The notes beneath the pieces were generated by a model. That model did not search any database. It was given only the letters and a program-made list of their open reading frames with translations, and was not told where the DNA came from. Positions 37,355 to 45,885 of a stretch of DNA of 64,000 nucleotides are shown one piece after another; the first letter of the stretch is position 1; every line of letters begins with the position of its first letter. This DNA comes from Pedococcus sp. 5OH_020 (GTDB lineage: Bacteria > Actinomycetota > Actinomycetes > Actinomycetales > Dermatophilaceae). Where the stretch lies: contig NZ_JAPYZV010000008.1 in the NCBI RefSeq assembly GCF_027812955.1, forward strand, positions 1 through 64,000, given 5' to 3'. The position numbers and the translations under genes are program-made.

Positions 37355-38799
37355 ACGGCGAGAACGAGCGCTTCGACTTCACCGCCACGGTCCCCTCGCT
37401 CGACGAGCTCGGCGTCGTCCACTTCATCGCCATCGGCGGCGCGGGGATGTCCGGCGTCGCCCGGGTGATGCTGGCCCGCGGTCTGGTGGTCAGTGGCTCG
37501 GACGCGAAGGAGTCACCGGTCCTGGCCGCGCTCGCGGCCGAAGGCGCCCGGGTCCACGTCGGTCACGACCCCGCGCACCTGGAGGGCGTCGACACCGTGG
37601 TCATCTCCTCGGCGATCCGGGAGAGCAACATCGAGCTGGTGGCCGCCCGCGAGCGCGTACTGCGCGTCCTGCATCGCTCGCAGGCTCTGGCGAGCACTAT
37701 GTCGGACTCGCGCCGGGTGGCTGTCGCGGGCGCCAACGGCAAGACCACCACGACGTCCATGCTGACCGTGGCCCTTCAGCACTGCGGGGTGGACCCCTCC
37801 TTCGCTGCCGGCGGCGAGCTGGCCAAGCATGGCACGAACGCGCACTGGGGCACTGGTGACATCTTCGTGGCGGAGGCCGACGAGAGCGACGGCTCCTTCC
37901 TCGTCTACCGGCCACACGTGGCGATCGTCACCAACGTCCAGCCGGACCACCTGGACTTCTACGGGACGTTCGAGCGGGTGCAGCAGGCGTACGCCCAGTT
38001 CGCCGCCTCCGTCCAGCCCGACGGACTCCTCGTGGCCTGCCACGACGACCCCGGCTCTCTCGCCCTCGCCGAGGCCGCACGCAGCGGTGGAGGCTCGGTG
38101 CTGACGTACGGATGGTCGCCGGACGCCGACGTGGTGCTGCGCGACGCGACGTTCCGCGGGCTGATGAGCCGCGCGGTGGTCACCGGCCCCGACGGTGGAG
38201 AGGGCAGCCTGCGCATCAACCTCCCGGGTCGCCACAACCTGCTGAACGCGGCGGCCGCCTACACCGCTGCGGTCGCGGGCCTCGCGCAGGACCCTCTGCG
38301 CGTCCTCGACGGGCTCTTCGGCTTCACCGGGACCCGGCGAAGGTTCGAGCTGAAGGGCTCCGCCGCCGGCGTCTCGGTCGTCGACGACTACGCGCACAAC
38401 CCGGGGAAGGTCGCGGCGGTGGTCGAGACGGCCGCGCAGCTCGTGCGGTCAGCCGACGGCGGCGGCAGGCTCGTCGTCGTCTTCCAGCCACACCTCTACT
38501 CGCGCACCCGCGACTTCGCGCGCGGGTTCGGGGCGGCCCTGGCGGGGGCCGACGTGGTGGTGCTCATGGAGATCTACGGCGCTCGCGAGGACCCCGTGCC
38601 GGGGATCTCCTCGCACCTCGTGGCCGACGCCGTCCGCCACGAGCGAGCAGATGCCGTGGTCGACGTCGTGTCGTCCTGGTCGGCAGTGGCCGATGTGGTG
38701 GCCGGGCTGGTGCGCGACGGGGATCTCGTGCTCACCGTGGGTGCCGGTGACGTGACGATGGTCGGGCCCGAGATCCTGCGAGCTCTGGGCCGGGAATGA
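37351..38799 (+). CDS. murC: UDP-MurNAc:L-alanine ligase MurC
   Basis: 482 residues from ATG 37351. It adds L-alanine to UDP-MurNAc, the first stem-peptide step. Motifs: H-F-I-A-I-G-G-A-G-M-S-G, P-loop G-A-N-G-K-T-T-T-T, E-A-D-E-S-D-G-S-F and the C-terminal D-D-Y-A-H-N-P. Length matches the family. It is in 4-bp overlap with both murG and ftsQ. Confidence 0.95.
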   Translation: MNGENERFDFTATVPSLDELGVVHFIAIGGAGMSGVARVMLARGLVVSGSDAKESPVLAALAAEGARVHVGHDPAHLEGVDTVVISSAIRESNIELVAARERVLRVLHRSQALASTMSDSRRVAVAGANGKTTTTSMLTVALQHCGVDPSFAAGGELAKHGTNAHWGTGDIFVAEADESDGSFLVYRPHVAIVTNVQPDHLDFYGTFERVQQAYAQFAASVQPDGLLVACHDDPGSLALAEAARSGGGSVLTYGWSPDADVVLRDATFRGLMSRAVVTGPDGGEGSLRINLPGRHNLLNAAAAYTAAVAGLAQDPLRVLDGLFGFTGTRRRFELKGSAAGVSVVDDYAHNPGKVAAVVETAAQLVRSADGGGRLVVVFQPHLYSRTRDFARGFGAALAGADVVVLMEIYGAREDPVPGISSHLVADAVRHERADAVVDVVSSWSAVADVVAGLVRDGDLVLTVGAGDVTMVGPEILRALGRE

Positions 38800-39539
38800 C
38801 GCGGGACCCCCGGCCGACCGGTCTGGCTTCCTCCAGGGCGCGCTTCCAGCTGCGTGCTCAGGAGGTCCGCAGGCGTCCGCTGCGGCTCATCGCGTGCGCC
38901 GTGGCCGCGCTGTTGGTCGTCGGCCTCGTCGTCTGGGCGGTGGGGTTCAGCCCGATGCTGGCGGTCCGGAAGGTCGAGGTGGTCGGCGTCCCGAGCTCGG
39001 AGGGGGCGGCCATCCGTGCGCTGGCGAAGGTGCCGCTCGGGCAGCCGCTGGCCCGCGTCGACGGTGCCGCGGTGGCTGCCCGGGTCGCGGAGCGGGCGAC
39101 GGTGGCCGATGTCTCCATCGAGCGCTCCTGGCCGAGCACACTGGTGATCCACGCCAGCCCGCGGGTGCCCTTCCTCGTGGTGACGAACCCTAAAGGTCAA
39201 CTGCAGATTGTAGATGCCACGGGCCTGGCGTATGCGGAGGTGAGCCGGCCGCCCAAGGGAGTGCCGGTGGTTCACGCGGCGAGCGCTGCGGCGCTGTCGC
39301 GGGACGCGCTCATGACGGCAGTCGGCGTCGTCAAGGTGCTGCCCCCGTCGCTGCAGCGACGGGTCGCCAACGTCACCGTCAGCAGCGCCAACCTGGTCAC
39401 CATGCGGATCGGCTCCACCACGGTGGTATGGGGCGGGGTGGACCAGCCGCAGCGCAAGCTCGCCATCGCCACGGCCCTGTTGCAGGGGAAGCCCAAGGTG
39501 ATCGACGTCAGCGCCCCAGACACCCCCGTCACGCGGTGA
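38796..39539 (+). CDS. ftsQ: Cell division protein FtsQ
   Basis: 247 residues: a basic cytoplasmic N terminus, one membrane helix (about 31-50) and an extracytoplasmic POTRA domain beginning V-R-K-V-E-V-V-G followed by a beta domain (I-E-R-S-W-P-S-T-L-V-I, then D-A-T-G-L-A-Y). It recruits and holds the FtsL/FtsB pair at the divisome. A stretch around 39180-39230 is less G+C-rich than its surroundings. It is the last gene of the overlapped chain; a 268-bp promoter-containing gap precedes ftsZ. Confidence 0.93.
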   Translation: MTRDPRPTGLASSRARFQLRAQEVRRRPLRLIACAVAALLVVGLVVWAVGFSPMLAVRKVEVVGVPSSEGAAIRALAKVPLGQPLARVDGAAVAARVAERATVADVSIERSWPSTLVIHASPRVPFLVVTNPKGQLQIVDATGLAYAEVSRPPKGVPVVHAASAAALSRDALMTAVGVVKVLPPSLQRRVANVTVSSANLVTMRIGSTTVVWGGVDQPQRKLAIATALLQGKPKVIDVSAPDTPVTR

Positions 39540-39740
39540 CGGCGAGGCTGCGGCACCGGCTGGGCCGCCAGCCTCGCACCAGCGCCGCCCGTGGTGGCGG
39601 TGTGGCAGGTGGGGCGGTTGTTACCTGAAGGGGACAGCAGGCTGCCCTTCTGCGCCGATTCCACCCAATCCGTGCGGCGACACGCGGGGGCCGTGTTTGC
39701 CTGCACCCCACCCACCGCATAGCGTCGGCGGCACCGAAAG

Positions 39741-39771
39741 TTGACATAAGTCTAACTCTCTACTCTACGTC
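39741..39771 (+). promoter_or_regulatory. Candidate ftsZ promoter
   Basis: TTGACA at 39741-39746 is a perfect -35 in an unusually A/T-rich patch just upstream of ftsZ. The -10 is ambiguous: TACTCT (39761-39766) is closer than usual and TACGTC (39766-39771) farther. The palindrome GTCTAGAC follows at 39769-39776. Separate transcription of ftsZ from the upstream mur genes is expected from other actinobacteria. Confidence 0.55.
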
Positions 39772-39807
39772 TAGACATCGCACCGCATTCAGGAGAGGCC
39801 CCCCGCC

Positions 39808-41061
39808 GTGGCAGCACCGCAGAACTACCTGGCCGTCATCAAGGTCGTCGGCATCGGTGGTGGTGGCGTCAACGCCATCAACCGCATGATCGAGGTCGGC
39901 CTCAAGGGCGTGGAATTCATCGCTATCAACACCGACGCCCAAGCGCTGCTCATGAGTGACGCGGACGTCAAGCTCGACGTCGGCCGCGAGCTCACCCGCG
40001 GGCTCGGCGCCGGCGCCGACCCCGAGGTCGGGAAGAAGGCGGCAGAGGACCACGCCGAGGAGATCGAGGAGGTGCTCAAGGGCGCCGACATGGTCTTCGT
40101 CACGGCGGGCGAAGGCGGTGGCACCGGCACCGGCGGCGCTCCCGTGGTGGCCAAGATCGCCAGGGGTCTCGGCGCCCTCACCATCGGCGTCGTCACCCGG
40201 CCGTTCACCTTCGAGGGCCGTCGACGCGCGAACCAGGCCGAGACGGGCATCGGCAACCTTCGCGAGGAGGTGGACACCCTCATCGTCATCCCCAACGACC
40301 GCCTCCTGTCGATCAGCGACCGAGCGGTGAGCATGCTCGACGCCTTCCGCTCGGCGGACCAGGTGCTGCTCTCCGGTGTGCAGGGCATCACGGACCTCAT
40401 CACCACTCCCGGCCTGATCAACCTCGACTTCGCCGACGTCAAGTCCGTCATGCAGGGAGCCGGCTCCGCCCTCATGGGGATCGGCTCGTCGCGGGGTGAG
40501 GACCGCGCGGTCCAGGCGGCGGAGCTGGCGATCTCCTCACCGCTGCTCGAGGCCAGCATCGACGGCGCCCACGGCGTCCTGCTCTCCATCCAGGGTGGCA
40601 GCGACCTCGGGCTGTTCGAGATCAACGAGGCGGCGCGGCTGGTCCAGGAGGCGGCCCACCCCGAGGCGAACATCATCTTCGGCGCCGTGATCGACGACGC
40701 GCTCGGCGACGAGGTCCGCGTGACGGTCATCGCCGCGGGGTTCGACGGCGGAGCCCCGCTCAAGCGGGACAACGACCGGGCCATCGGCCAGATCCAGGGA
40801 TCCCAGCGCCAGGCGCCCGCTGCGGCGGCCCAGAGCCAGGCGGCGCCGCTGCGACAGCCGGTGCCGGCCCATGCCGGAGCACCCAGCCACTCACCGTCGG
40901 CCGAGCCGGCGCCCGCCTACGCGATGCGCCAGGACGACGCCGCGGTGTCGACGTCGGGCCAGTCACCGGTCGAGCCCGTGGCGCCCGGTGTGGGTCGGCC
41001 ACCACGGACCGTGACCTTCGACGAGAGCGACGACCTGGATGTCCCCGACTTCCTGAAGTGA
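39808..41061 (+). CDS. ftsZ: Cell division GTPase FtsZ
   Basis: 417 residues, GTG start with AGGAGAGG upstream. This tubulin-like GTPase forms the Z ring at midcell. It has the tubulin signature G-G-G-T-G-T-G starting at about residue 103, the N-terminal G-I-G-G-G-G-V-N-A nucleotide site, the T7-loop region N-x-D-F-A-D-V, a disordered Ala/Pro/Gln-rich linker and the conserved C-terminal peptide D-D-L-D-V-P-D-F-L that binds SepF and FtsW in actinobacteria. A strong hairpin terminator follows. Confidence 0.97.
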   Translation: MAAPQNYLAVIKVVGIGGGGVNAINRMIEVGLKGVEFIAINTDAQALLMSDADVKLDVGRELTRGLGAGADPEVGKKAAEDHAEEIEEVLKGADMVFVTAGEGGGTGTGGAPVVAKIARGLGALTIGVVTRPFTFEGRRRANQAETGIGNLREEVDTLIVIPNDRLLSISDRAVSMLDAFRSADQVLLSGVQGITDLITTPGLINLDFADVKSVMQGAGSALMGIGSSRGEDRAVQAAELAISSPLLEASIDGAHGVLLSIQGGSDLGLFEINEAARLVQEAAHPEANIIFGAVIDDALGDEVRVTVIAAGFDGGAPLKRDNDRAIGQIQGSQRQAPAAAAQSQAAPLRQPVPAHAGAPSHSPSAEPAPAYAMRQDDAAVSTSGQSPVEPVAPGVGRPPRTVTFDESDDLDVPDFLK

Positions 41062-41093
41062 GCTCCAGACAACCTTCGAAGTGAGCGCGACGA

Positions 41094-41126
41094 GAGGGCG
41101 CCGGACCGCAGAGGTCCGGCGCCCTC
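41094..41126 (+). terminator. Hairpin terminator after ftsZ
   Basis: GAGGGCGCCGGACC (41094-41107) pairs perfectly over 14 bp with GGTCCGGCGCCCTC (41113-41126) across the loop GCAGA. There is no U-tract, as is common in high-G+C actinobacteria. Confidence 0.85.
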
Positions 41127-41150
41127 CGGCATGCCCAGCCCCCGGTGTCC

Positions 41151-41156
41151 TAGGTT
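41151..41156 (+). promoter_or_regulatory. Candidate -10 of a leaderless pgeF promoter
   Basis: TAGGTT ends 6 nt before the GTG start of pgeF and lies just after the ftsZ terminator, so a new transcript starting at the start codon itself is likely. No ribosome site is present. Confidence 0.5.
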
Positions 41157-41162
41157 GGGGGT

Positions 41163-41909
41163 GTGTTCTACTGGCAGAACCGCACCGGTCCGGTGGTCTG
41201 GGCGTTCACCGACCGTGATGCCGCCGACGGTCGTGCCCAGTTCGGCTCCCTGAACCTGGGGAGCCACGTCGGTGATGACCCCCACCGGGTGCAGGCCAAC
41301 CGGGAGCGCGTCGCCCGGGCGCTGGGGATGGACCCGGCTCGCCTCCTCTTCATGGACCAACACCATGGTCGCGACGTCGCCGTCGTCGACGGGCCCTGCA
41401 ACGACGGCGACAGCGCCCCGGCTGTCGACGCCCTGGTGACGGCGACGCCGGGACTCGCCCTCGCGGCGCTCGTCGCGGACTGCACCCCGGTACTGCTGGC
41501 CGACGTCGCGGCGGGGGTCGTCGGAGCCGTCCATGCAGGCCGGCCCGGGATGACGCTCCGCGTCGTCGACGAGGCAGTGTCCCGGATGCGCGACCTCGGC
41601 GCACGGTCCATCACTTCGGTGGTCGGGCCGTCGATCTGTGGACGCTGCTACGAGGTGCCGGAGGAGCTCCGGTCGCAGGCGGCGGCTGTCTCACCGGTCT
41701 CCGCGACGGTGTCGTGGAGGGGAACGCCCGCCGTGGACGTCGCCGCAGGAGTCGTGAGCCAGCTGGTCGCGCAGGGCGTCGCGGTGAGGTGGGTCGCCGG
41801 CTGCGCCCGCGAGGACGCCCGCCTCTACTCCTATCGCCGCGATGGCCGCACCGGCCGCTTCGCCGGCATCGTGGCCCTCGGCCTGCCGGGGGGTCCGGAT
41901 GCGACCTGA
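41163..41909 (+). CDS. pgeF: PgeF/YlmD-type multicopper-like (DUF152) protein
   Basis: 248 residues. Member of the YfiH/PgeF family (formerly polyphenol oxidase, laccase domain). In E. coli PgeF removes wrongly inserted L-Ser from UDP-MurNAc peptides, hence peptidoglycan editing factor. Conserved elements are Q-H-H-G-R-D-V, D-C-T-P-V-L-L (active-site Cys) and the His in V-H-A-G-R, where many relatives have H-A-G-W. Its place directly after ftsZ matches the ylmD position of the ylm cluster. It overlaps yggS by 11 bp. Confidence 0.9.
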   Translation: MFYWQNRTGPVVWAFTDRDAADGRAQFGSLNLGSHVGDDPHRVQANRERVARALGMDPARLLFMDQHHGRDVAVVDGPCNDGDSAPAVDALVTATPGLALAALVADCTPVLLADVAAGVVGAVHAGRPGMTLRVVDEAVSRMRDLGARSITSVVGPSICGRCYEVPEELRSQAAAVSPVSATVSWRGTPAVDVAAGVVSQLVAQGVAVRWVAGCAREDARLYSYRRDGRTGRFAGIVALGLPGGPDAT

Positions 41910-42681
41910 GCTCCAGGGGGCACCTGAGGTCGGCAGCGCTGAGCCCGCACCGCCGGATTCCGGAGTCCAGACGTCGGGCGGGTCGACGGCACGTCGGGAG
42001 GAGCTAGCCGCCCGGCTGTCAGCCGTCCGGCGGCGGATCGAGCGGGCCTGTGAGAGTGCGGGGCGGCACCCGACGGAGCTGACGCTGGTCGCGGTGACGA
42101 AGTTCTTCCCGGCGAGCGACGTGGACCTGCTGGCCGAGCTCGGGGTGCGCGCGATCGGCGAGAACCGTGACCAGGAGGCTTGGGCGAAGCTTTCCGAGGT
42201 CGCACGTCGCGACGAGCTCGAGGTGCACTTCATCGGTCAGCTGCAGACGAACAAGGCCTCGTCGGTGGTGAGGTATGCCGACGTGGTGCAGTCGGTGGAC
42301 CGGCTCAAGCTCGTCGGTGCCCTGGACCGAGCGGCCGCAGCCCGAAGGGTGCGCCCACAGGTGCTCGTGCAGGTGAACCTCGAGGAGGCGACGGGTCGCG
42401 GAGGCGTGGACCCCCGCACCGCTCCCCGGCTCGCGGCGCAGGTGGCGGCGTGCGCGAACCTGCGCCTGCGCGGCGTCATGGCGGTCGCCCCGCTCGGGGC
42501 CGACCCCGCCCCGGCGTTCGCCACGCTGCGGACCGTGGCGGACGTCATACGGCAGGTCCACCCTGACGCGGGCTGGATCTCGGCCGGGATGAGTGGCGAC
42601 CTCGAGGCAGCCATCGCCCACGGGGCGACACACCTGCGTGTCGGCAGCGCAATCCTGGGAACTCGACAGCCACACCGGTAA
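41899..42681 (+). CDS. yggS: PLP homeostasis protein YggS/YlmE
   Basis: About 260 residues from ATG 41899. It is a single-domain alanine-racemase-like TIM barrel that binds pyridoxal 5'-phosphate and buffers vitamin B6 levels. The PLP lysine is in L-V-A-V-T-K-F, followed by I-G-E-N-R-D-Q-E, H-F-I-G-Q-L-Q-T-N-K and the phosphate-binding S-x-G-M-S-G-D-L-E-A-A-I. A 30-residue Pro/Gly/Ser-rich N-terminal extension precedes the barrel; a later start is possible. This is the ylmE position of the actinobacterial ylm block. Confidence 0.92.
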   Translation: MRPELQGAPEVGSAEPAPPDSGVQTSGGSTARREELAARLSAVRRRIERACESAGRHPTELTLVAVTKFFPASDVDLLAELGVRAIGENRDQEAWAKLSEVARRDELEVHFIGQLQTNKASSVVRYADVVQSVDRLKLVGALDRAAAARRVRPQVLVQVNLEEATGRGGVDPRTAPRLAAQVAACANLRLRGVMAVAPLGADPAPAFATLRTVADVIRQVHPDAGWISAGMSGDLEAAIAHGATHLRVGSAILGTRQPHR

Positions 42682-42729
42682 CTTCGGTCGCGAAGACCGA
42701 CCACCGCACGGAATCCAAGGGAGCTCTCA

Positions 42730-43206
42730 ATGGCTGGGGCGCTACGCAAGACGATGGTGTACCTCGGGCTCGCCGAGGACGACGAGCGCTACGAGGGGTA
42801 CGACGAGTACGACTACGAGGAGCCGGCCCGCGCCGAGGCTCCGGCCGAGCGTTCCGCCGCCGTCACACCACTGCCCCAGCGGACCCCGGTGGCACGCGTC
42901 GTCCGCGACGTGGAGGTCGGCCCCCTGAACCGCATCACCACCATCCACCCGCGCACCTACAACGAGGCCAAGAACATCGGCGAGAGCTTCCGCGACGGCA
43001 CGCCGGTCATCATGAACCTCTCCGACATGGGCGACGCCGACGCCAAGCGGCTGGTGGACTTCGCGGCCGGGCTGGTCTTCGGCCTGCACGGCTCCATCGA
43101 GCGCGTCACCTCGAAGGTCTTCCTGCTCTCCCCGGCCCACGTCGAGGTGTCCGCGGAGGAGGGCGTCCCAGCCCCGGCGGCACGCGGGCTGTTCAACCAG
43201 AGCTGA
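42730..43206 (+). CDS. sepF: Cell division protein SepF
   Basis: 158 residues. The N-terminal amphipathic membrane-binding helix ([14 protein letters not shown]) is followed by an acidic linker and the SepF core with [28 protein letters not shown] and K-V-F-L-L-S-P. SepF anchors FtsZ filaments to the membrane; actinobacteria lack FtsA, and none is seen here, so it is the probable main anchor. It sits between yggS and yggT as usual. Confidence 0.95.
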   Translation: MAGALRKTMVYLGLAEDDERYEGYDEYDYEEPARAEAPAERSAAVTPLPQRTPVARVVRDVEVGPLNRITTIHPRTYNEAKNIGESFRDGTPVIMNLSDMGDADAKRLVDFAAGLVFGLHGSIERVTSKVFLLSPAHVEVSAEEGVPAPAARGLFNQS

Positions 43207-43267
43207 CCACCACCGCAGATCCCGGTCTCGTGGCTCGCCTCCCGGCCGGCCATGACAGGGTGACCCC

Positions 43268-43555
43268 ATGCTGCTTGGTTCCAACCTCTTCGCGAGCACG
43301 GTGCGGTTCCTGCTGTTCGTCTTCTTCGTCGTCCTCATCGGGCGGCTCGTGCTCGACTGGGTCCAGGCGTTCGCCCGCGAGTGGCGGCCGCGAGGAGCGC
43401 TGCTGGTCGTCGCGGAGTCGGTGTACACGGTCACGGACCCGCCTCTGAAGGCGCTGCGAAGGCTGATCCCCCCGTTGCGGCTGGGAGCAATGCGGCTCGA
43501 CCTCGCCTTCCTGGTGCTGATGCTGCTCACCACCCTGCTGATGGGCACGCTCTAG
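43268..43555 (+). CDS. YggT/YlmG family membrane protein
   Basis: 95 residues with two membrane helices separated by a short loop: an N-terminal helix (about 11-31), then the conserved segment T-D-P-P-L-K-A-L-R-R-L-I-P-P-L-R, then a second helix. This is the standard single-copy YggT/YlmG layout. The family is linked to division-site or nucleoid organisation in bacteria and plastids, but the mechanism is not known. It lies between sepF and divIVA. Confidence 0.9.
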   Translation: MLLGSNLFASTVRFLLFVFFVVLIGRLVLDWVQAFAREWRPRGALLVVAESVYTVTDPPLKALRRLIPPLRLGAMRLDLAFLVLMLLTTLLMGTL

Positions 43556-43654
43556 CCCTGCCCACGATCCTCTAGTCTGATCCTTGGCCCGGGCTCTGGA
43601 TGGTGGACCGGCCGCCTGACCGTACTCCTCATGACTGCCAACCGAGGTGAACAC

Positions 43655-44959
43655 ATGACGCTCACGCCCGAGGACGTCCTCAACAAGAACTTCACGCCGA
43701 CCCAGTTCCGCCGCGGGTACGACGAACGCGAGGTCGACGACTTCCTCGACGAGGTCGTGGCGGAGATGCGCCGCATCGTCAAGGACTCGGACCAGCTTCG
43801 CGAGCAGCTCGAGGAGTGCCGTCAGAGCAAGGGCATGCCCGCGGTCGGGAAGTCGGACGCCGTGGGGCAGTCCAAGAAGACCGTGGACGCCAAGGCGGTG
43901 CAGGAGGCGGAGGCCAAGGCGGTGCAGGAGGCGACGGATCGGGTGGCCGCGCAGCAGGCGAGAGTCGCCGAGGCCGAGAAGGCCGCGCAGGAGCGGATCG
44001 CCGCAGCCAACGCCAAGGCGGAGGAGGCGGAGAGGGTCGCACAGGCCCGGCTGGAGGAGGCCAGCACGGCCGCTCAGGGGAAGGCCGCCGACGTGGAGCG
44101 CTCGGCGCTCGCCCGGGCGCAGGAGGCCGCGGCTCGCGCGGCTGAGGCAGAGGCGCGGGCAGCAGAGGCCGAGAGGCGGCTCCAGGAGGCCGAGCAGCAG
44201 GCGGAGGAGGCCCGGCGCGCTCTGGCCGAGCAGTCTCAGCAGAGCCAGGCCGGACCCGCCGGGGAGCAGCAGTCCGAGCAGGGCACAGCGGCCCCGGCGG
44301 CGACCGCCGGCGGCGGGAGCGCCGCCGCCCTGCTGGAGATGGCCCAGCGCCTGCACGACGAGCACGTCGGCCAGGGCGAGTCGACCCGGGACCGGCTCAT
44401 CGCCGAGGCGCAGAGCCGCCACGACGAGCTCGTCGGCGAGGGCCAGAGCCGTCACGACGAGCTGCTCGCGACGGCTCAGTCCCAGCACGACGAGCTGGTC
44501 GCCACGGCGCAGTCGCGGCACGACGAGCTCCTGTCGGAGGCGACGGCCAAGCACGAGCAGCTCATCACCGAAGCGCGTGAGCGCTCCACCGGAATGGTGC
44601 ACGAGGCGCAGCAGAGGAAGGCGCAGATCCTCGAGGAGCTGGGCCGTGAGCGCAGCCTGCTGGAGCGGAAGATCGACGAGCTCCGGACGTTCGAGCGGGA
44701 CTACCGGGCACGGCTCAAGACCTACATCGAAGGCCAGCTCGCCGAGCTGCACCAGACCGGCGTCGACCAGACCGGGGTCGAGCAGGCCGACGGGCAGCAG
44801 GGCGACGGGCAGCAGGACGACGCGCAGGGTGAGTTCCAGGATTCGCAGCAAGGGGAGCAAGGGGAGCAGCAGGAGGAGCAGCACGGCGAGGCGCCGGGCG
44901 ACCTCCAGGGTCAGTCCCACGCCGAGGGGCACGGCGCGGGACACGGCCACCAGCACTGA
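43655..44959 (+). CDS. divIVA: DivIVA/Wag31-type polar growth protein with extended coiled coil
   Basis: 434 residues from ATG 43655 with AGGTG upstream. The DivIVA N-terminal domain reads M-T-L-T-P-E-D-V-L-N-K-N-F followed by R-G-Y-D-E-R-E-V-D-D-F-L-D. A long Ala/Glu/Gln coiled coil follows (about 75-200). Residues about 240-310 hold successive 11-residue units of the type A-Q-S-R-H-D-E-L. The tail is Gln/Gly/Asp-rich and ends H-G-A-G-H-G-H-Q-H. In actinobacteria DivIVA/Wag31 marks cell poles and directs wall synthesis there. It is longer than typical Wag31 because of the repeats and tail. A strong terminator follows. Confidence 0.95.
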   Translation: MTLTPEDVLNKNFTPTQFRRGYDEREVDDFLDEVVAEMRRIVKDSDQLREQLEECRQSKGMPAVGKSDAVGQSKKTVDAKAVQEAEAKAVQEATDRVAAQQARVAEAEKAAQERIAAANAKAEEAERVAQARLEEASTAAQGKAADVERSALARAQEAAARAAEAEARAAEAERRLQEAEQQAEEARRALAEQSQQSQAGPAGEQQSEQGTAAPAATAGGGSAAALLEMAQRLHDEHVGQGESTRDRLIAEAQSRHDELVGEGQSRHDELLATAQSQHDELVATAQSRHDELLSEATAKHEQLITEARERSTGMVHEAQQRKAQILEELGRERSLLERKIDELRTFERDYRARLKTYIEGQLAELHQTGVDQTGVEQADGQQGDGQQDDAQGEFQDSQQGEQGEQQEEQHGEAPGDLQGQSHAEGHGAGHGHQH

Positions 44960-44970
44960 GCCACCGCCAC

Positions 44971-45019
44971 ACACGACGAGGGCACCTGCCGCAGCGCGGC
45001 CGGGTGCCCTCGGTCGTGT
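44971..45019 (+). terminator. Hairpin terminator after divIVA
   Basis: GAGGGCACC (44978-44986) pairs with GGTGCCCTC (45003-45011), and the stem is extended by ACACGAC (44971-44977) with GTCGTGT (45013-45019) across a single bulged G. It closes the dcw/ylm block. Confidence 0.8.
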
Positions 45020-45089
45020 CCCGGGCGACAGCCAGGAGGCGGCCGCGTCACGCGCAGACGACGTTTTGGCCTCGGCTGGCGTTTTGCCG

Positions 45090-45118
45090 TTGAGTACGCA
45101 GCGTCCAACGCTTATCCT
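45090..45118 (+). promoter_or_regulatory. Housekeeping-type promoter upstream of the DksA/TraR gene
   Basis: TTGAGT (45090-45095) and TATCCT (45113-45118) are separated by exactly 17 bp, a good sigma-70-type match. Transcription would start near 45125, giving a leader of about 50 nt. It lies just after the divIVA terminator, so it probably drives the DksA-like gene, lspA and rluD. Confidence 0.65.
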
Positions 45119-45174
45119 CGCCGCACCTGTCCGCGCTCCCCGGAGCGCCCTGCGACCGAGGGGCCTGGCACACC

Positions 45175-45885
45175 ATGGTTGACAAGCCGAAAGCCGTGAC
45201 GAAGCCCGCGGCGGCGTCCAAGGCTGCCTCCCGGTCGTCAGGGCCTTCCGCCGGCAAGGCGCCGGGACCGGCACAGGCCCCGGACGCGGGGCAGGGCCAG
45301 CCGGCAGCCAACGGCTCGGCCACCGAGAAGGTGGCTCCGGTGAAGAAGGTCGTGAAGGCCGCCGCGAAGGTCGCGAAGGCAGCGACCAAGCAGGCCACCA
45401 GGGCAGCCACGACGAAGAAGGCAGGCGTGAGCACACCGGCGGCGAAGAGGGCGACTCCCACCAAGAGGCCAGGAGGTACGACGGCGCCCGCCAGGTCGCT
45501 GCGTGTCCGGGACGACGAGTCCCCTTGGAGTGCAAAGGAGCTGCGCGAGCTGCGCGAGGAGATCGAGACGGACGTCGCCCACCTGCGCGCCGAGATCCAG
45601 GTCGCCGAGGCGGACCTCGTCGGGCTCATGCGCGATGCCGGCGACGGTGCCGGTGACGACCAGGCCGACGCAGGGGCCAAGACCTTCGAGCGGGAGCAGG
45701 AGATCTCGCTGGCGAACAACGCGAGGGACATGCTCGACCAGAACCTGCACGCCCTCGAACGCATGGACAACGGGACGTACGGCATCTGCGAGTCGTGCGG
45801 CAACCCCATCGGCAAACTTCGCCTTCAGGCCGCTCCTCGTGCGACCCTATGCGTGACATGCAAGACGAAGCAGGAGCGCCGCTGA
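45175..45885 (+). CDS. TraR/DksA zinc-finger protein with histone-like N-terminal tail
   Basis: 236 residues. The C-terminal about 125 residues form a DksA/TraR-type protein: a coiled-coil hairpin (E-L-R-E-L-R-E-E-I-E) followed by the four-cysteine zinc finger C-E-S-C-G-N-P-I and C-V-T-C-K. Relatives bind the RNA polymerase secondary channel. The N-terminal about 105 residues are a Lys/Ala/Pro-rich low-complexity tail (V-K-K-V-V-K-A-A-A-K-V-A-K-A-A) resembling histone H1-like tails that bind DNA. This fusion is seen in some actinobacteria; its role is not known. The 3' end overlaps lspA by 37 bp. Confidence 0.88.
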   Translation: MVDKPKAVTKPAAASKAASRSSGPSAGKAPGPAQAPDAGQGQPAANGSATEKVAPVKKVVKAAAKVAKAATKQATRAATTKKAGVSTPAAKRATPTKRPGGTTAPARSLRVRDDESPWSAKELRELREEIETDVAHLRAEIQVAEADLVGLMRDAGDGAGDDQADAGAKTFEREQEISLANNARDMLDQNLHALERMDNGTYGICESCGNPIGKLRLQAAPRATLCVTCKTKQERR

